A DNA stretch of 64,000 nt from Chloroflexota bacterium. Lineage in GTDB: Bacteria; Chloroflexota; UBA11872. This document shows, piece after piece, positions 20,267-31,300 of the stretch. The notes under the pieces are model-generated. The model was not told where the DNA came from and ran no database searches. It saw only the letters and a program-made list of their open reading frames with translations. How positions within the stretch are numbered: the stretch's first letter is position 1; every line of letters begins with the position of its first letter. The position numbers and the translations under genes were made by a program. The stretch spans positions 28,807 to 92,806 of the forward strand of contig JAJEGF010000059.1 in the NCBI GenBank assembly GCA_022820025.1, written 5' to 3'.

Positions 20267-22171
20267 TCATGAAGCGTCCAACCACCGCTCTCGCCATACC
20301 TGAAACATGAGAATCGTCCAAATGACCTTGGCATTGTTTCGTGCCCATCGTGCGTGTTCATCCAGAAGCGCTGTTACCGTCGACGGATTGAAGACGCCCT
20401 CGCGTCGCAGCCGGGCATCGTTCAAGTATTCTTCTGTCAATCTCCGCAACTCATGGTTTAGCCAGGTCGCGATAGGGATGCTGAAGCCGCGCTTACGCCT
20501 AGTGATGATACTGGCTGGCAGCAGACCCTTCACTGCCTTGCGCAGGATGTACTTTCGCGTCAAGCCACGAAGCTTCAGGTTCACCGGAACACGTTCGAGA
20601 TGCTCTAGCACATCGAGGTTGAGAAACGGTACGCGTGTTTCGAGCGATGTGGCCATACTCGCGCGGTCTGTCTTGGCGAGAATATCGCCCTCCAGATAGA
20701 GCTTGAAGTCCTGGTAGAGGATTCGGTTCAGCGGATGCTCTGCACCGCTGGCTACGGCCGTATCGGCGAACGCGGCTTCAAACTTGCCGTCGTCCGTTGC
20801 GCCCCTGATATCTGGATGCAAAACGGCAGCCTTGCTTTCGCCGTATAGAGCTCCAGTCCACATCTGGTGCTGATGCCACGAGGGAGCGTCGGCACCCTGG
20901 ATGAATCGACGCAGAAGGAAATCGAATGCCATGTAGTGCGGCGAGGCCGGAAGTCTCGCCGCGGCACGCTCAACGATTGCACGTCGAAAGGGTGCGGGCA
21001 GCATCCTGTACAAAGGCGCCAGTCGATGGGCCTGCAGGGTGGAGTACCCAGCGAGCATCTCATCGCCGCCATCACCGCCGAGAGCAACCTTCACGCGCTC
21101 ACGTGCAAACCGGCTGACCAGGTACGTGGGGACGATTGAGGGGTCGGCGAATGGTTCGTCGACAATGCTGGTAATCGTCGGCAGCGCTTCAATCAGATCG
21201 GCTGGCGTGACCCTAAGCTCATGGTGCCGGGTGCCCAAATGCGCCGCGACGATTCGCGCGTACCGGCTCTCGTCAAAAGACCGTTCGGCAAACGAGACGG
21301 AGAAGGACCTCACGGGCTCGTCGGTCGCTTGGGTCATGAGAGCCGCCACGGTGCTTGAATCGATGCCGCCGCTCAGCAACACGCCAACGGGTACGTCGCT
21401 TACCATTTCCTGCTTGACCGCCCGTCGCAGCACGTCGCGAAATGCATGGATGTGGTCGTCCACGCTACCTGGCAGCGGATCGCTCTCGGATCGCGCGAGC
21501 GCCAGATCCCAATACGCCCGCTCACGAACGCGATTCATCGAAGCGGTCAGCACATGCCCCGGCCGCAGTTTCCGCACCCCACGCACAATGCTGGTTGGGG
21601 CCGGAATGTACTCGAGCGATAAGTATTGGCTCAGCGCGTGATAGTCCAACTCGCGCGGGACCAGGCCGCTCTTCAGCAGTGCTTTGAGTTCAGAACCGAA
21701 GACAAGGGTGCCGTTGACGTGAGCGACGTAGAGCGGCTTGATCCCGGCTCGGTCGCGCGCCAGCACCAGCCGTGCCCGCCGCTCGTCCCAGAGCGCAATA
21801 GCAAACATGCCGTTGAGGTGGTTGACGAAGTCATCGCCCCACTCCTCGTAGGCATGGACGATCGTCTCGGTATCCGAAATCGTTCGGAATCGGTGACCGA
21901 GGCCAGCCAATGACTCGCGCAGTTCGACATAGTTGTAGATTTCGCCGTTGAACACGACATGAACGGTGTCCGTCTCGTTGGACATAGGCTGATCGCCGCC
22001 CTCAAGGTCGATAATGCTTAGACGACGCATGGTGAGCCGCACCGGACCGCGAATAAGCGTCCCTTGTCCATCGGGTCCGCGGTGGACGAGCGATTCGCTC
22101 ATTGCCTTTAGCGCAGCCCGATCGTCGGGCCTGTGCCCGTCAAGCCGCAGAATCCCTGCGATTCCGCACAT
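20267..22171 (-). CDS. asnB: Asparagine synthase (glutamine-hydrolysing)
   Basis: 634 residues from the ATG at 22171, so that Cys2 of M-C-G-I-A-G-I is the glutaminase nucleophile; a frame open 14 codons further upstream is not used. The N-terminal Ntn glutaminase domain shows HRGPDGQG, SIIDLEGGDQPM, FNGEIYNY and the SDTET segment. The C-terminal synthetase domain shows the PP-loop LLSGGIDSS near residue 260 and GGDGGDEMLAGY near 355. It converts Asp, Gln and ATP to Asn, Glu, AMP and PPi; related proteins amidate sugars or peptides. Its place at the edge of the membrane-protein array may mean a role in cell-envelope polymer decoration, but ordinary asparagine synthesis is the default. Confidence 0.92.
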   Translation of the reverse strand: MCGIAGILRLDGHRPDDRAALKAMSESLVHRGPDGQGTLIRGPVRLTMRRLSIIDLEGGDQPMSNETDTVHVVFNGEIYNYVELRESLAGLGHRFRTISDTETIVHAYEEWGDDFVNHLNGMFAIALWDERRARLVLARDRAGIKPLYVAHVNGTLVFGSELKALLKSGLVPRELDYHALSQYLSLEYIPAPTSIVRGVRKLRPGHVLTASMNRVRERAYWDLALARSESDPLPGSVDDHIHAFRDVLRRAVKQEMVSDVPVGVLLSGGIDSSTVAALMTQATDEPVRSFSVSFAERSFDESRYARIVAAHLGTRHHELRVTPADLIEALPTITSIVDEPFADPSIVPTYLVSRFARERVKVALGGDGGDEMLAGYSTLQAHRLAPLYRMLPAPFRRAIVERAAARLPASPHYMAFDFLLRRFIQGADAPSWHQHQMWTGALYGESKAAVLHPDIRGATDDGKFEAAFADTAVASGAEHPLNRILYQDFKLYLEGDILAKTDRASMATSLETRVPFLNLDVLEHLERVPVNLKLRGLTRKYILRKAVKGLLPASIITRRKRGFSIPIATWLNHELRRLTEEYLNDARLRREGVFNPSTVTALLDEHARWARNNAKVIWTILMFQVWRERWLDAS

Positions 22172-22606
22172 TTCAGACGACCGCAGCTGCAAGCGCCATT
22201 GAGGACTCTGCATCCTGAGTCAAGGCACGATCACGGGCTGTGCAACGTGGGCTCGGAATCCCTTCGTCACGGATTCGAATGGCTGTGGGTCGACCATGCT
22301 TCCGGAAGATCCAAGAAACCAATTGCCGGATGATATGCACTCGCCGAACAGAGTGCCGGAGGGATTACTAGCGAGCCGTACTTGGGCATACGGTCCGCCA
22401 ATGGCCGCCCTTGCCGTTCACCCGCGCAATTGCGAATCGCATTTGCCTGGTGCAGCCTGCGCCCTTGGAAACGACGCGCCTCCAGACTGCATGAATGTAT
22501 ACCCACGGCGGCTTTGGCCCGGTAGGGTCACTCTGCCGCAAGCATCGGCACACGGTTACGGCAAACACTCAAGCCGGCGGGTGACCCGGCAACGAGCGAT
22601 GCGAAG
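22172..22606. other. Divergent intergenic region between asnB and the membrane-protein array
   Basis: 435 bases. It should hold promoters for asnB (leftward) and for the paralog array (rightward). I could not pick a -35/-10 pair with confidence, and no small gene or RNA fold stood out. Confidence 0.4.
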
Positions 22607-25468
22607 GTGACAGTCGACGCCGCCGTAGTTCCAGGCCTGCTGATTCTTGCGCTCGAGCTATTGACGCTTGCAGGGGTCGGCTACGTGGTCGCCCGAGTAG
22701 CGCTCCGACAGACCGACGCGCGGCTGGCCCTGGCCCAGGGGCTTGTCATCGGTCCGGCCTGCTGGGGCCTGATCGTCAACTTCGCCCTGCACTTGCTCCC
22801 AGGGATGGCGGGAGCGGTCGCCGGTTGGGTCGCCATGTTGGTCCTGGGGGCTGGGCTTGCCCGGCAGGCGCCGTCCAGACTTCCACTGCACCCGCGAACG
22901 GTGGCCGGGTTCGCAGCTGCGGCGCTGGCCCTGTCGTGGATCGCGCTGGCCGGCCGGCAGTTGCTCACCATTCCGGACGCCAGCATTCACCTGGGGCTCT
23001 CTGCGAGCATTCGGGCTGGCACTCATCCGCCGGAGTTGCCGTGGAATCCGGGAGCTTCGGTGCCGTACCACTACGGCGTGGACCTGCTAATTGGGCTGCT
23101 GACGCCCCCGGGAGGTCCAGATATGGCACTTACGACGGAAGCGTTGGGCACCTACGTGTGGACCAGCTTCGCGCTGCTGGTCGTGACGACGCTGAGGAAT
23201 CACGGCTCGTGGTTCGGTGCGCTGATCCTCGCGCCGCTCGTGCTCACCGCCGGCACGTGGACGCTGGTCCTCGGCGCCCCGCCGCCACTCCTCAAGGCTC
23301 CGGTCGCGACGGGCGTCCCGATGACCGGTTTGCGCGAAGCATTGGCCGACGTGTATTGGCCAATGCTCAATCTACCCGGCGATTGGGCTCCCTACTTCGA
23401 AACGCCGCCGCCAAACATCTGGACGCCTCCATTCGTCTTCGCGTACGCCCTGGGGCTTGTGGTGCTGGAACGGGCGGCGGCTCGCAGCGAGCAGAGCTGG
23501 TCAGCACGTGGGGCGTTGGCGATCCTGATCGGGTTTCTGGGGCTTGTCGAAGAAACAGTCGCACTGACGGTACTCGGCCTCTGGGTGGTCCTAGCCGGCC
23601 TCGCTCTTGCGAAAGCCACAACCGGACGCATGATCCCGCTAACCGCCATCCGGGCCTCGGTCACCGGCCCGGCACTGGCATTGCTTTTGCTGGCCCTCGA
23701 AGGCGGAACACTCACCGGCATCTTTACCGGAGGTCTCGGGGGCAGCCTGTCGCTCGGTGCGCCCAGGGACATCGTCGAGTCCCGGATGCTCACCACCTTC
23801 CATCCGTCAAATGGGGGACTCGGGATCCTGGGTCTGGGCGCGATTCCGGTCGCGGGCGCCGCGCTTCTCCTTGGCGGGCGTACGCGGCTGGCATTGGCGC
23901 TGATCCTGGGTAGCAGCGTTTTCGTGTTGGCCGCGCTTACGCTTCGATTCAGCGCCTTTCAGTTTGACGTGGGCCGGCTGGACGGGCACGCGCGGAACTT
24001 CGCCCTGCTGGCGTTGCTGGTCGCCCTCAGCGTCCGGCTGCACGGCCTCCGTCCGCGCTGGCGGTATGCCGTTGCTGGCGGCCTCGTCGTACTGATCATC
24101 TGGCCCACCATCGCAACGCCGGCCCAGAAAATCGGCAGGGCCCTGGATCGCGGAATCCAGCTTTCCAATGCCCGTCCCGCGCCTCCTTCGGACTTTGTCG
24201 CGTCGCTTCAGCACATGGGACGACATGTGCTGGATCCTTTCGCCACCGCGAACGTCGGGGCTCACATTCGAAGCCATACGAAGACCGACGCCCGCATCCT
24301 CTCGCCCAGTCCAATCGCTATGGCCATCGAAACCGGCCGCCCCAGCGCATCCGGCTTCGCGGGCCATATTCACCTGTTTCCGTTCACCGGCCCCGATTAC
24401 GAAGACGCCATTCGATTCCTGGAGCCAACGGCACTGCGGCGGCTTCGATTCAGCTACGTCCACGCCACGGACGCCTGGATTGCCGGCCTGCCTAGTCGTG
24501 CCCAAGCGTGGCTGGCGGACTCAACGCTTTTTGCACCCGTCTACCGGGACGGCACACACTCTCTCTTCCGCATTGAACCCGCGTTCCTGGCAATGCACCC
24601 CGCGCCAACGCCGCAGTCGTTCGAAGCCCTGCGCCGAGCCGTGCCCCACTCGGCGGATGTCCGGATTTCGGCAGGGATACAAACCATTTCGGCGCTGCGC
24701 GTGGCGGCGGCGCTTCCGCACGCCAGGCTCTCGGGATCGCTTACACCCTCGAACCTGTATCTCCTGACCGAGATTCCGATCAACGAGGCAAGCGAATCAC
24801 CGCCCGACGTCGTAGTCGTGGCTCGCGACCGCGCCATGAACGCCAGCACGCATGTATTCCCAGTCATTTGGTGGAATGACGCGGCCGTCGCCTACGCCTC
24901 GAGCCCGGACGCCGCCGCCATCGCCCCCCCGCCTCAGCCTGAGAGCAACTTTGCCGTTCGGATCTCGGATGTTCGCCGCACCGTGAACCAACTCGCATTC
25001 GCGGCCACGTTCATGGATCGCGCCTCCGATCGATGGACCGGGCAGGACTGGCTGCTAATCGAAGTGGATTCCAGCCCGTGGTCGCTACCGAGGAGCTACG
25101 CCCCGGACGGGTACGCACTGGTTGGCGCGCGCTGGTATGCCGGCCAGGCCGTCCCGTCCAGCGAGCGCGCCCGGCATAGCTATACGTTCGATGAAAACTC
25201 GCAGCAACTCGCCGTCCAACACGCGGATGGGACGCTGGAAGTTCTTCCATCATCGGGAGATCGCCTGACCCCGGGGACGTACGTGCTAGCCGTCCGGCTG
25301 CGACACAACCATCTGCAGGCCGCGATCATTCCCGTCCTGAAGATCATGATTGCCAACAACGGCAGTACGTCCTATGCGACATTCCCGGATGATCGCCGAG
25401 CCGCGGTCGATCCATGTCCAACGCGTCTGCAGAACACCGAATCGTGCCGCCGCCTGGCTGCTGAATGA
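22607..25468 (+). CDS. Large polytopic membrane protein, paralog 1 (putative GT-C-like)
   Basis: 953 residues, GTG start. About 12 hydrophobic segments lie between residues 5 and 505, followed by a non-membrane C-terminal half of about 450 residues. Landmarks shared with the other copies: MTVD-x3-PGLL at the N-terminus, ALAQGLVIGPA, IPDASIH in the first large loop (about 122), PYHYGVDLL (about 152), LDGHARNFALLALLVAL (about 458), TGRPSASGF (about 578) and WTGQDWLL (about 809). The layout, with acidic and His residues in the first external loop, recalls GT-C glycosyltransferases that use polyprenol-phosphate donors; no named family is recognised with confidence. It heads a tandem of four copies and overlaps paralog 2 by 4 nt, so the two are probably co-translated. 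Confidence 0.85.
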   Translation: MTVDAAVVPGLLILALELLTLAGVGYVVARVALRQTDARLALAQGLVIGPACWGLIVNFALHLLPGMAGAVAGWVAMLVLGAGLARQAPSRLPLHPRTVAGFAAAALALSWIALAGRQLLTIPDASIHLGLSASIRAGTHPPELPWNPGASVPYHYGVDLLIGLLTPPGGPDMALTTEALGTYVWTSFALLVVTTLRNHGSWFGALILAPLVLTAGTWTLVLGAPPPLLKAPVATGVPMTGLREALADVYWPMLNLPGDWAPYFETPPPNIWTPPFVFAYALGLVVLERAAARSEQSWSARGALAILIGFLGLVEETVALTVLGLWVVLAGLALAKATTGRMIPLTAIRASVTGPALALLLLALEGGTLTGIFTGGLGGSLSLGAPRDIVESRMLTTFHPSNGGLGILGLGAIPVAGAALLLGGRTRLALALILGSSVFVLAALTLRFSAFQFDVGRLDGHARNFALLALLVALSVRLHGLRPRWRYAVAGGLVVLIIWPTIATPAQKIGRALDRGIQLSNARPAPPSDFVASLQHMGRHVLDPFATANVGAHIRSHTKTDARILSPSPIAMAIETGRPSASGFAGHIHLFPFTGPDYEDAIRFLEPTALRRLRFSYVHATDAWIAGLPSRAQAWLADSTLFAPVYRDGTHSLFRIEPAFLAMHPAPTPQSFEALRRAVPHSADVRISAGIQTISALRVAAALPHARLSGSLTPSNLYLLTEIPINEASESPPDVVVVARDRAMNASTHVFPVIWWNDAAVAYASSPDAAAIAPPPQPESNFAVRISDVRRTVNQLAFAATFMDRASDRWTGQDWLLIEVDSSPWSLPRSYAPDGYALVGARWYAGQAVPSSERARHSYTFDENSQQLAVQHADGTLEVLPSSGDRLTPGTYVLAVRLRHNHLQAAIIPVLKIMIANNGSTSYATFPDDRRAAVDPCPTRLQNTESCRRLAAE

Positions 25469-28350
25469 CCGTCGATCCCTCCGTTCTCCCCGGCCTCTTG
25501 CTCCTCGCCGCCGAGCTGCTTCTCCTGACCGTCGTGGGCTACATAATCGCGCGCGTTGCCTTTCGCCAGCCCTCGGGCCCGATGGCCCTCGCCCAGGGAC
25601 TCGTCATCGGGCCGGCGCTCTGGGGGCTTCTGGCCAACTTCATTCTGCACCTCATTCCCGGGCTGGCCGGCTCGCTCGCCACCTGGATCCTGACCCTCGT
25701 TCTAGCCGCCGCCCTGGCCCGCCTATCCGCGACCAGGCTTCGCGTGCCAGCCCGCACCCTCGCCAGCTTCAGCCTCGCCACGCTTGGCGTCTTCTGGGTT
25801 GCCCTCGCCAGCCGGCAATTGCTGAGCCTTCCGGACGAGGACATTCACCTGGCGATTTCGGCAACGATCCGAGCCGGGCAGTTCCCACCAGTCCTTTCGT
25901 GGATTCCGGAACAGCCGCTTCCCTATCACTATGGCGCCGATCTGTTGATCGGCCTCTTGACGCCGCCTGTTGGACCAGACTTCGCCTTCTCGACTGAGAT
26001 TCTGGGCGCCTTTATCTGGACGGGGCTCATATTGGTGGTTGCGACGACCCTAATGCGGCACGCCGGCGCCAGTGCGCTGGCTGTGGCGCCGCTATTGCTG
26101 ACGGCTGGCGCGTGGTCGCTGATCTGGTACGCAGACGCACCGCATATCCTTCAAGCGACGGTGCCTGCCGGATTGCCTGGCGCGGGAATCCGCGCCTCCC
26201 TGGGCGAAATCTACTGGCCATCCGTTTCGCTGCCGTGGACGTGGCCAGGGGAGGCATCGCCCCCAAATATCTGGAAGCCTCCGTTTGTCCACAGCTACGC
26301 GCTGGGCTTCATCGTGCTTGAACGGGCGGCCGCAGCGGAAGGCGCGAGCGGGCGAAGCCGGTGGCCGCTGGCGCTCTTGATCGGCTTCACGGGCCTGATG
26401 GCCGAAGAGATCGCGCTTCTCGTGTTGGCCCTTTGGGTTGGCCTGGAGACCTTGCAGCTTTTGCACGCCCGGCCAACCGACGCCGCGAAGAGGCGAACCG
26501 TGCTGCACGCGGCGGCTGGCCCCCTGCTGGCGGCGCTCCTGCTTGTATTCGGGGGCGGCGTCCTTACCAGCATGCTGACCGGCGTGGAAGGAAAAGCCCT
26601 GGCCCTTGGTTGGCACGCCGATGCTGCGAGCCGTCGGCCGCTGGGCGCGTTCGACGCCAGACCCGGGGGCGTTGGCATCCTTGGTCTTGGCGTGCTCCCC
26701 GTCGCTCTGGCAGCCGTGCTGCTCGCCAGGCGAAACCAGCTTGCGCTTGCACTGGCGGCTGCAAGCGGCGGGTTTTTGGTCGCCGCGCTGGTGCTGCAAT
26801 ACGAGCCGGCAGGTGAAGTCACGCGCCTGGACGGACACGCCCGCAACTTTGCGCTGCTGGCGTTGCTCGTGGCCCTGGGCGCCAGCCTTCCGCGCCTTCG
26901 GCTTCGCTGGCGCTACGCCGCCCTGGCAAGCCTTGCGGCGCTCGTGGTCTGGCCGACGATTGTTACTCCAACACGCAGCATGGCCCTGGCGCTCAGCCGC
27001 GGGGTGCACCTGGCCAACGCTCAGCAAAACGAGCGGGAATTCAACGAGTGGGTCATGGGGCGGGCGGTCGTTGCCCCTCTTCGTTCCGAGCGAATCGTCG
27101 CCTACATCCGCAACCAGACGGCGATTGATGCCCGGGTATTCTCTCCCCACCCACATAGCATGACCGTCTCGACCGGCCGCCCCAACGCCTCCGGCTTCCC
27201 CACGCTCATTCACCTGTTCGCAATAGCGGGCGCCGAGTTCGAGGACACGCGTCGTTCCCTGGAACCATCGGCAGTCCAACGTCTTGGGTTCAGGTATCTC
27301 CACGCCTCGGACGAGTGGGTCACGGGCCTTCCCAACCGCGCGAAGCAGTGGCTGCAGCGACCCGATCTATTCGAACTGTTGGTCCGTGAGGGCCCCGACG
27401 CGCTGTACCGGATTCAACCGGCATTCCTGCAATTGACTCCCGCGCCAGACGCCCAATCGTACGAGGCCCTGCGGCGCCGCGTGCCCGATGGCGCCACGGT
27501 GCACGTGCCAACCCCAACCAGCCCGCTGACAGCAATTCGCATTGCCTCCGTGCTGCCGCATGCCCGGATCCTGGGCCCGCTGGACCCGCACGTCCATTAT
27601 TCGCTGACCAACATCCCGACCGAGCCCCTGGCCGGCCGCCTGCCCGACATCGTGGTTGCGGAACGAGACATATCGTTTGACATCAGCACGCTGGAGTTCA
27701 CTCCGATCTGGTGGAACCACGCGGCGGTGGCCTACGCCACCGGGCCTGGACGTGCGGCCGACGTCGATCCTCCTCCAGATTCGGAGAACAACGTCACCGT
27801 CCGGCTCTCAAACGTCAGCCAGCACGACGCCCGGATCAGCTTTACCGCCCACTTCGTGAACCATGCACCCGGCCAGTGGACCGGCCAGGACTGGCTGCTC
27901 GTCCGCGTGAAGGAAACCGACTGGCCGTTGCCCAGCGAGTTCGAATCCGACGGCTACACCCTGGTGGGAACCCGCTGGTTCGGGGGGCAGCTATCCCCGA
28001 GTGTCCCCGAGACTTCGATCAGGTACAGATTTGACGCCAGCACGGACCAGTTGGAAGCGCAGGATTTGATCGGCGGCTTCGCTGAGCTTCCGACGTCTGG
28101 CGGCGCGCTGGAGCCGGCCGACTATGTTCTGGTAGTCCGGCTCCAGCGCGATTACCTGCAAGCGGCGATTGTTCCGGTGCTAAGGGTCAGGATTACCGAG
28201 CCTGGATCCGCGTCGTTTACGGTCGACGAGAGCGAACGCCGCGTGTCCGTGAACGCATGTCCGGAACGTCTACGGATCGCCGCCCTGGGGGCCACGCTGT
28301 GCCGAAGCCTGGAGATCCAAGCCTCGCCGCTCGCTTCCAGGCAGCAATGA
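25465..28350 (+). CDS. Large polytopic membrane protein, paralog 2 (putative GT-C-like)
   Basis: 961 residues; its ATG overlaps the previous stop as ATGA, which points to translational coupling. Same plan as paralog 1: MTVDPSVLPGLLLL start, LPDEDIH in the first large loop, PYHYGADLLIGLL at about 153, LDGHARNFALLALLVAL at about 454, TGRPNASGF at about 570, WTGQDWLLV at about 805, and a C-terminal strand-rich domain ending near a Cys-containing tail. The duplicated pair diverges mostly in the cytoplasmic loops and far C-terminus, while the loop and soluble-domain motifs are kept. That argues both copies are under selection. The function is unknown; glycosyl transfer to a surface polymer is a guess from topology and neighbours. 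Confidence 0.85.
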   Translation: MTVDPSVLPGLLLLAAELLLLTVVGYIIARVAFRQPSGPMALAQGLVIGPALWGLLANFILHLIPGLAGSLATWILTLVLAAALARLSATRLRVPARTLASFSLATLGVFWVALASRQLLSLPDEDIHLAISATIRAGQFPPVLSWIPEQPLPYHYGADLLIGLLTPPVGPDFAFSTEILGAFIWTGLILVVATTLMRHAGASALAVAPLLLTAGAWSLIWYADAPHILQATVPAGLPGAGIRASLGEIYWPSVSLPWTWPGEASPPNIWKPPFVHSYALGFIVLERAAAAEGASGRSRWPLALLIGFTGLMAEEIALLVLALWVGLETLQLLHARPTDAAKRRTVLHAAAGPLLAALLLVFGGGVLTSMLTGVEGKALALGWHADAASRRPLGAFDARPGGVGILGLGVLPVALAAVLLARRNQLALALAAASGGFLVAALVLQYEPAGEVTRLDGHARNFALLALLVALGASLPRLRLRWRYAALASLAALVVWPTIVTPTRSMALALSRGVHLANAQQNEREFNEWVMGRAVVAPLRSERIVAYIRNQTAIDARVFSPHPHSMTVSTGRPNASGFPTLIHLFAIAGAEFEDTRRSLEPSAVQRLGFRYLHASDEWVTGLPNRAKQWLQRPDLFELLVREGPDALYRIQPAFLQLTPAPDAQSYEALRRRVPDGATVHVPTPTSPLTAIRIASVLPHARILGPLDPHVHYSLTNIPTEPLAGRLPDIVVAERDISFDISTLEFTPIWWNHAAVAYATGPGRAADVDPPPDSENNVTVRLSNVSQHDARISFTAHFVNHAPGQWTGQDWLLVRVKETDWPLPSEFESDGYTLVGTRWFGGQLSPSVPETSIRYRFDASTDQLEAQDLIGGFAELPTSGGALEPADYVLVVRLQRDYLQAAIVPVLRVRITEPGSASFTVDESERRVSVNACPERLRIAALGATLCRSLEIQASPLASRQQ

Positions 28351-28398
28351 TTTCGCCAGCCCGGTCACGAGACGCAAGCAAAGGGTAGTCAGCCCAGC

Positions 28399-31300
28399 AT
28401 GACGATTGACCCCGCCGTCATTCCCGGCCTCCTGCTGCTCGCCGCCGAGTTGTTCGCGCTGACTACGGTCGGCTATGTCGTGGCGCGCGTTGCGTTGCGG
28501 CAGCCCGACGATCGCTTGGCCATGGCGCAGGGCTTAGTGATCGGCCCGGCCCTGTGGGGTCTGCCGTCAACTTTCTCTTGCACATATTTCCCGGCACCGT
28601 CGGAGCGTTCGTCGGATGGATCGTCGTCCTGACGCTCGGCGTTGGTATGGCTTGGCGTAGCCAGTTGCGCATCCGGCCGCACCTTACCACCGCGCTCGGC
28701 CTGGTGACCGCAGGCTTCATCCTCTTCGTGATCGCTTTAGCAGCGCGCCAGCTTTGGGGAATCTCCGGGTCCCAGATGCACTTGGGACTCGCTGCCCGCG
28801 TCCAGTCCGGTGGTTGGCCACTCGTCTTTCCTTACAATCCTGATCAACCATTCATTTACCATTACGGATTTGATCTGCTCGTCGGACTCCTGACACCAAA
28901 TGACGGACCGAATTTAGCATTTGTCACCGAGCTGTTGGGCGCCTACATATGGACCTCTTATGCATTGGTCGTCGTAACCACACTAATGAGTCGAACAGGC
29001 TGGCTAAGCCTGATTGTCCTCGCTCCTATGCTACTCACCGCAGGCGCGTGGACGATGCTGATCGAATCCAGAGAGTTTGACATCGTGAGAATCTTTGTTC
29101 CGACAGATTTCCCCGCCGCCGGAGTCAGGGCCTCCCTTGCAAGCATATATTGGCCATCTGTGTCATTAGCTTGGGACACAGCTTCTCAAGCAACCCCACC
29201 AAATATCTGGAATCCGGCCTTTGTAATGTCATACACGCTGGCATTGATTGTGTTGACATATGCAGCTCGCGAGCGTCATCGTACGTGGCCGCAAGCGGCG
29301 ACACTGGCAACCACGATTGGCTTTATAGGACTCCTCAGTGAAGACGTCGCACTGGTTGTGCTCGTCTTGTGGCTAGGGCTTGAAGCTCTCGATCTGCTTC
29401 CGGGAATGGACTCCAAGTCAAGAGTGGCAACACTCATGCGACGCTTAAGTCAGCGAACACAAGGCGCGAATCTCGGCGAAGATACGTCTCACAACCGCTC
29501 TGGACTATGCGCAACGAAGCAAATCAATGTCTCCCACAGACGTATTGGACCTCAAGCATACGCTTTGGTGACATCAAGTGCCGTTTTGCGTGCTCTATAT
29601 GGACCCGCGCTAGCCATCATCTTGCTGGCTATCGGCGGAGGTCCAGTTTCATCCTTCATCACCGGGTCAGCCGCATCAGGAATTTCCTTAGGATGGTTCG
29701 AAGATCCCAACAGCAGACACCCCCTGGGATCCCTCATTTCGGTACTGCCTGGTGGAGTCGGTCTACTGGGTCTTGGCGTTGTCCCGGCGACGATTATCGC
29801 GCTCCTCATCCGTGGGAGACGACGGCTCATACTGGCGCTAACCGTAGGCGCCCTGGCTTTTGTCTTTGTCAGCTTAACTCTCAAATATGAACCTGCACCT
29901 CACGATCTATTACGCATCGACGGTCACGCCCGAAACTTCGCACTGCTCGCCTTCCTGCTTGCTATTGCAATCTGGCTCGGCAGCATACGCGAACGCTGGC
30001 GGTATACCGCGGGCATCATTGTATTTGCGCTCATCACCTGGCCGACGGCGGCGGAACCACTCCGGATGCTTGCCCTTGAAGCAGGTCAAGGGATTGATCT
30101 GTCCAATGCTGGGTCAAATTACGATAGATCAAATCTGCCAGAGCATTTCAAGTCATCCCCATTGAGTGTTGGACGATACTCACGTCCAAATCCTACGTCC
30201 GATATCGTTAGAAACTACATCCGCAATAGAACGCCAGTAGACTCTCGAATACTCTCTCCATATTGGATGCTAATCACTTCTAGCACGGGTCGTCTAAATG
30301 CGTCTGGATTCATGCGTTATTCCCACGCCGAAACCTCGCATGGACCAGAGCATATAGACGCGATTTCGTTCCTGGAGCCAATAGCGCTCAGACGTATGGG
30401 GACCACCCACGTCCACGCAACTGATGACTGGATTGCCCTGCTCCCCGACCGCGCACAACGCTGGCTCGATGATCCGCAGCTGTTCGAGTTGCTGGTCGAT
30501 GGTGAGGCTGACCGCCTCTACCGAGTCCTGCCCACCTTCCTTAACCTCAATCCCGCGCCCGACCCTCGGTCGTTCGAAGCACTGCGACTGACGATCCCGG
30601 CATCCTCCGCCGTGCGCGTGATGGGACTCACAGCCGAGGACTCGCTGAGGATTGCCTCAACCCTTGCACACACGCGCTTGCTGGGTTCGTTTCCCAAAGG
30701 AGACATCCACGTTCGCTCCGAAATCATCAGCTATCCACCGCATAGCGTCCCTGCGGACTTCGTGGTCATCGCGCGTGACCGGCCTAGCCCATTTGACCTC
30801 CGGTCGGTTCGTCCAATCTGGTGGAATCAATCAGCAATCGCCTACGCCACTGAGGCTTCGAGTCTCCTAGTCGTCGATCCACCACCTCAGCCGGATGCTG
30901 AATTCTCCCTTCGACTGTCGGAAGTTCAGCAGGCTGACGATCGAATCTCATTCAGAGCGACCTTTACCGATCACGCGCCCACAGCGTGGACCGGCCAAGA
31001 CTGGCTCTTGATCTCAGGTGAGGACCTTCCGTGGTCTCTGCCTACTGAAGATAACGGCATTACCGTCGCCTCTCTCGCCTGGTTTGCCGGCCAGATTGCT
31101 CCCGGAGGCGAGTCCACCCACGTTTATGAATTTGATGCGGGCCAAAACCAACTGGCGGTGCAGAAGGCCGATGGGCGTTTCGCGGGCATACAGTCGTCCG
31201 GTGATCGTCTGGCGCCGGGCACGTATGTTCTAGCCGTGCGCCTTCGCTACGACCATCTGCAAGCCGCCATTATCCCCGTCTTGCGAATCGCGATTGCGAA

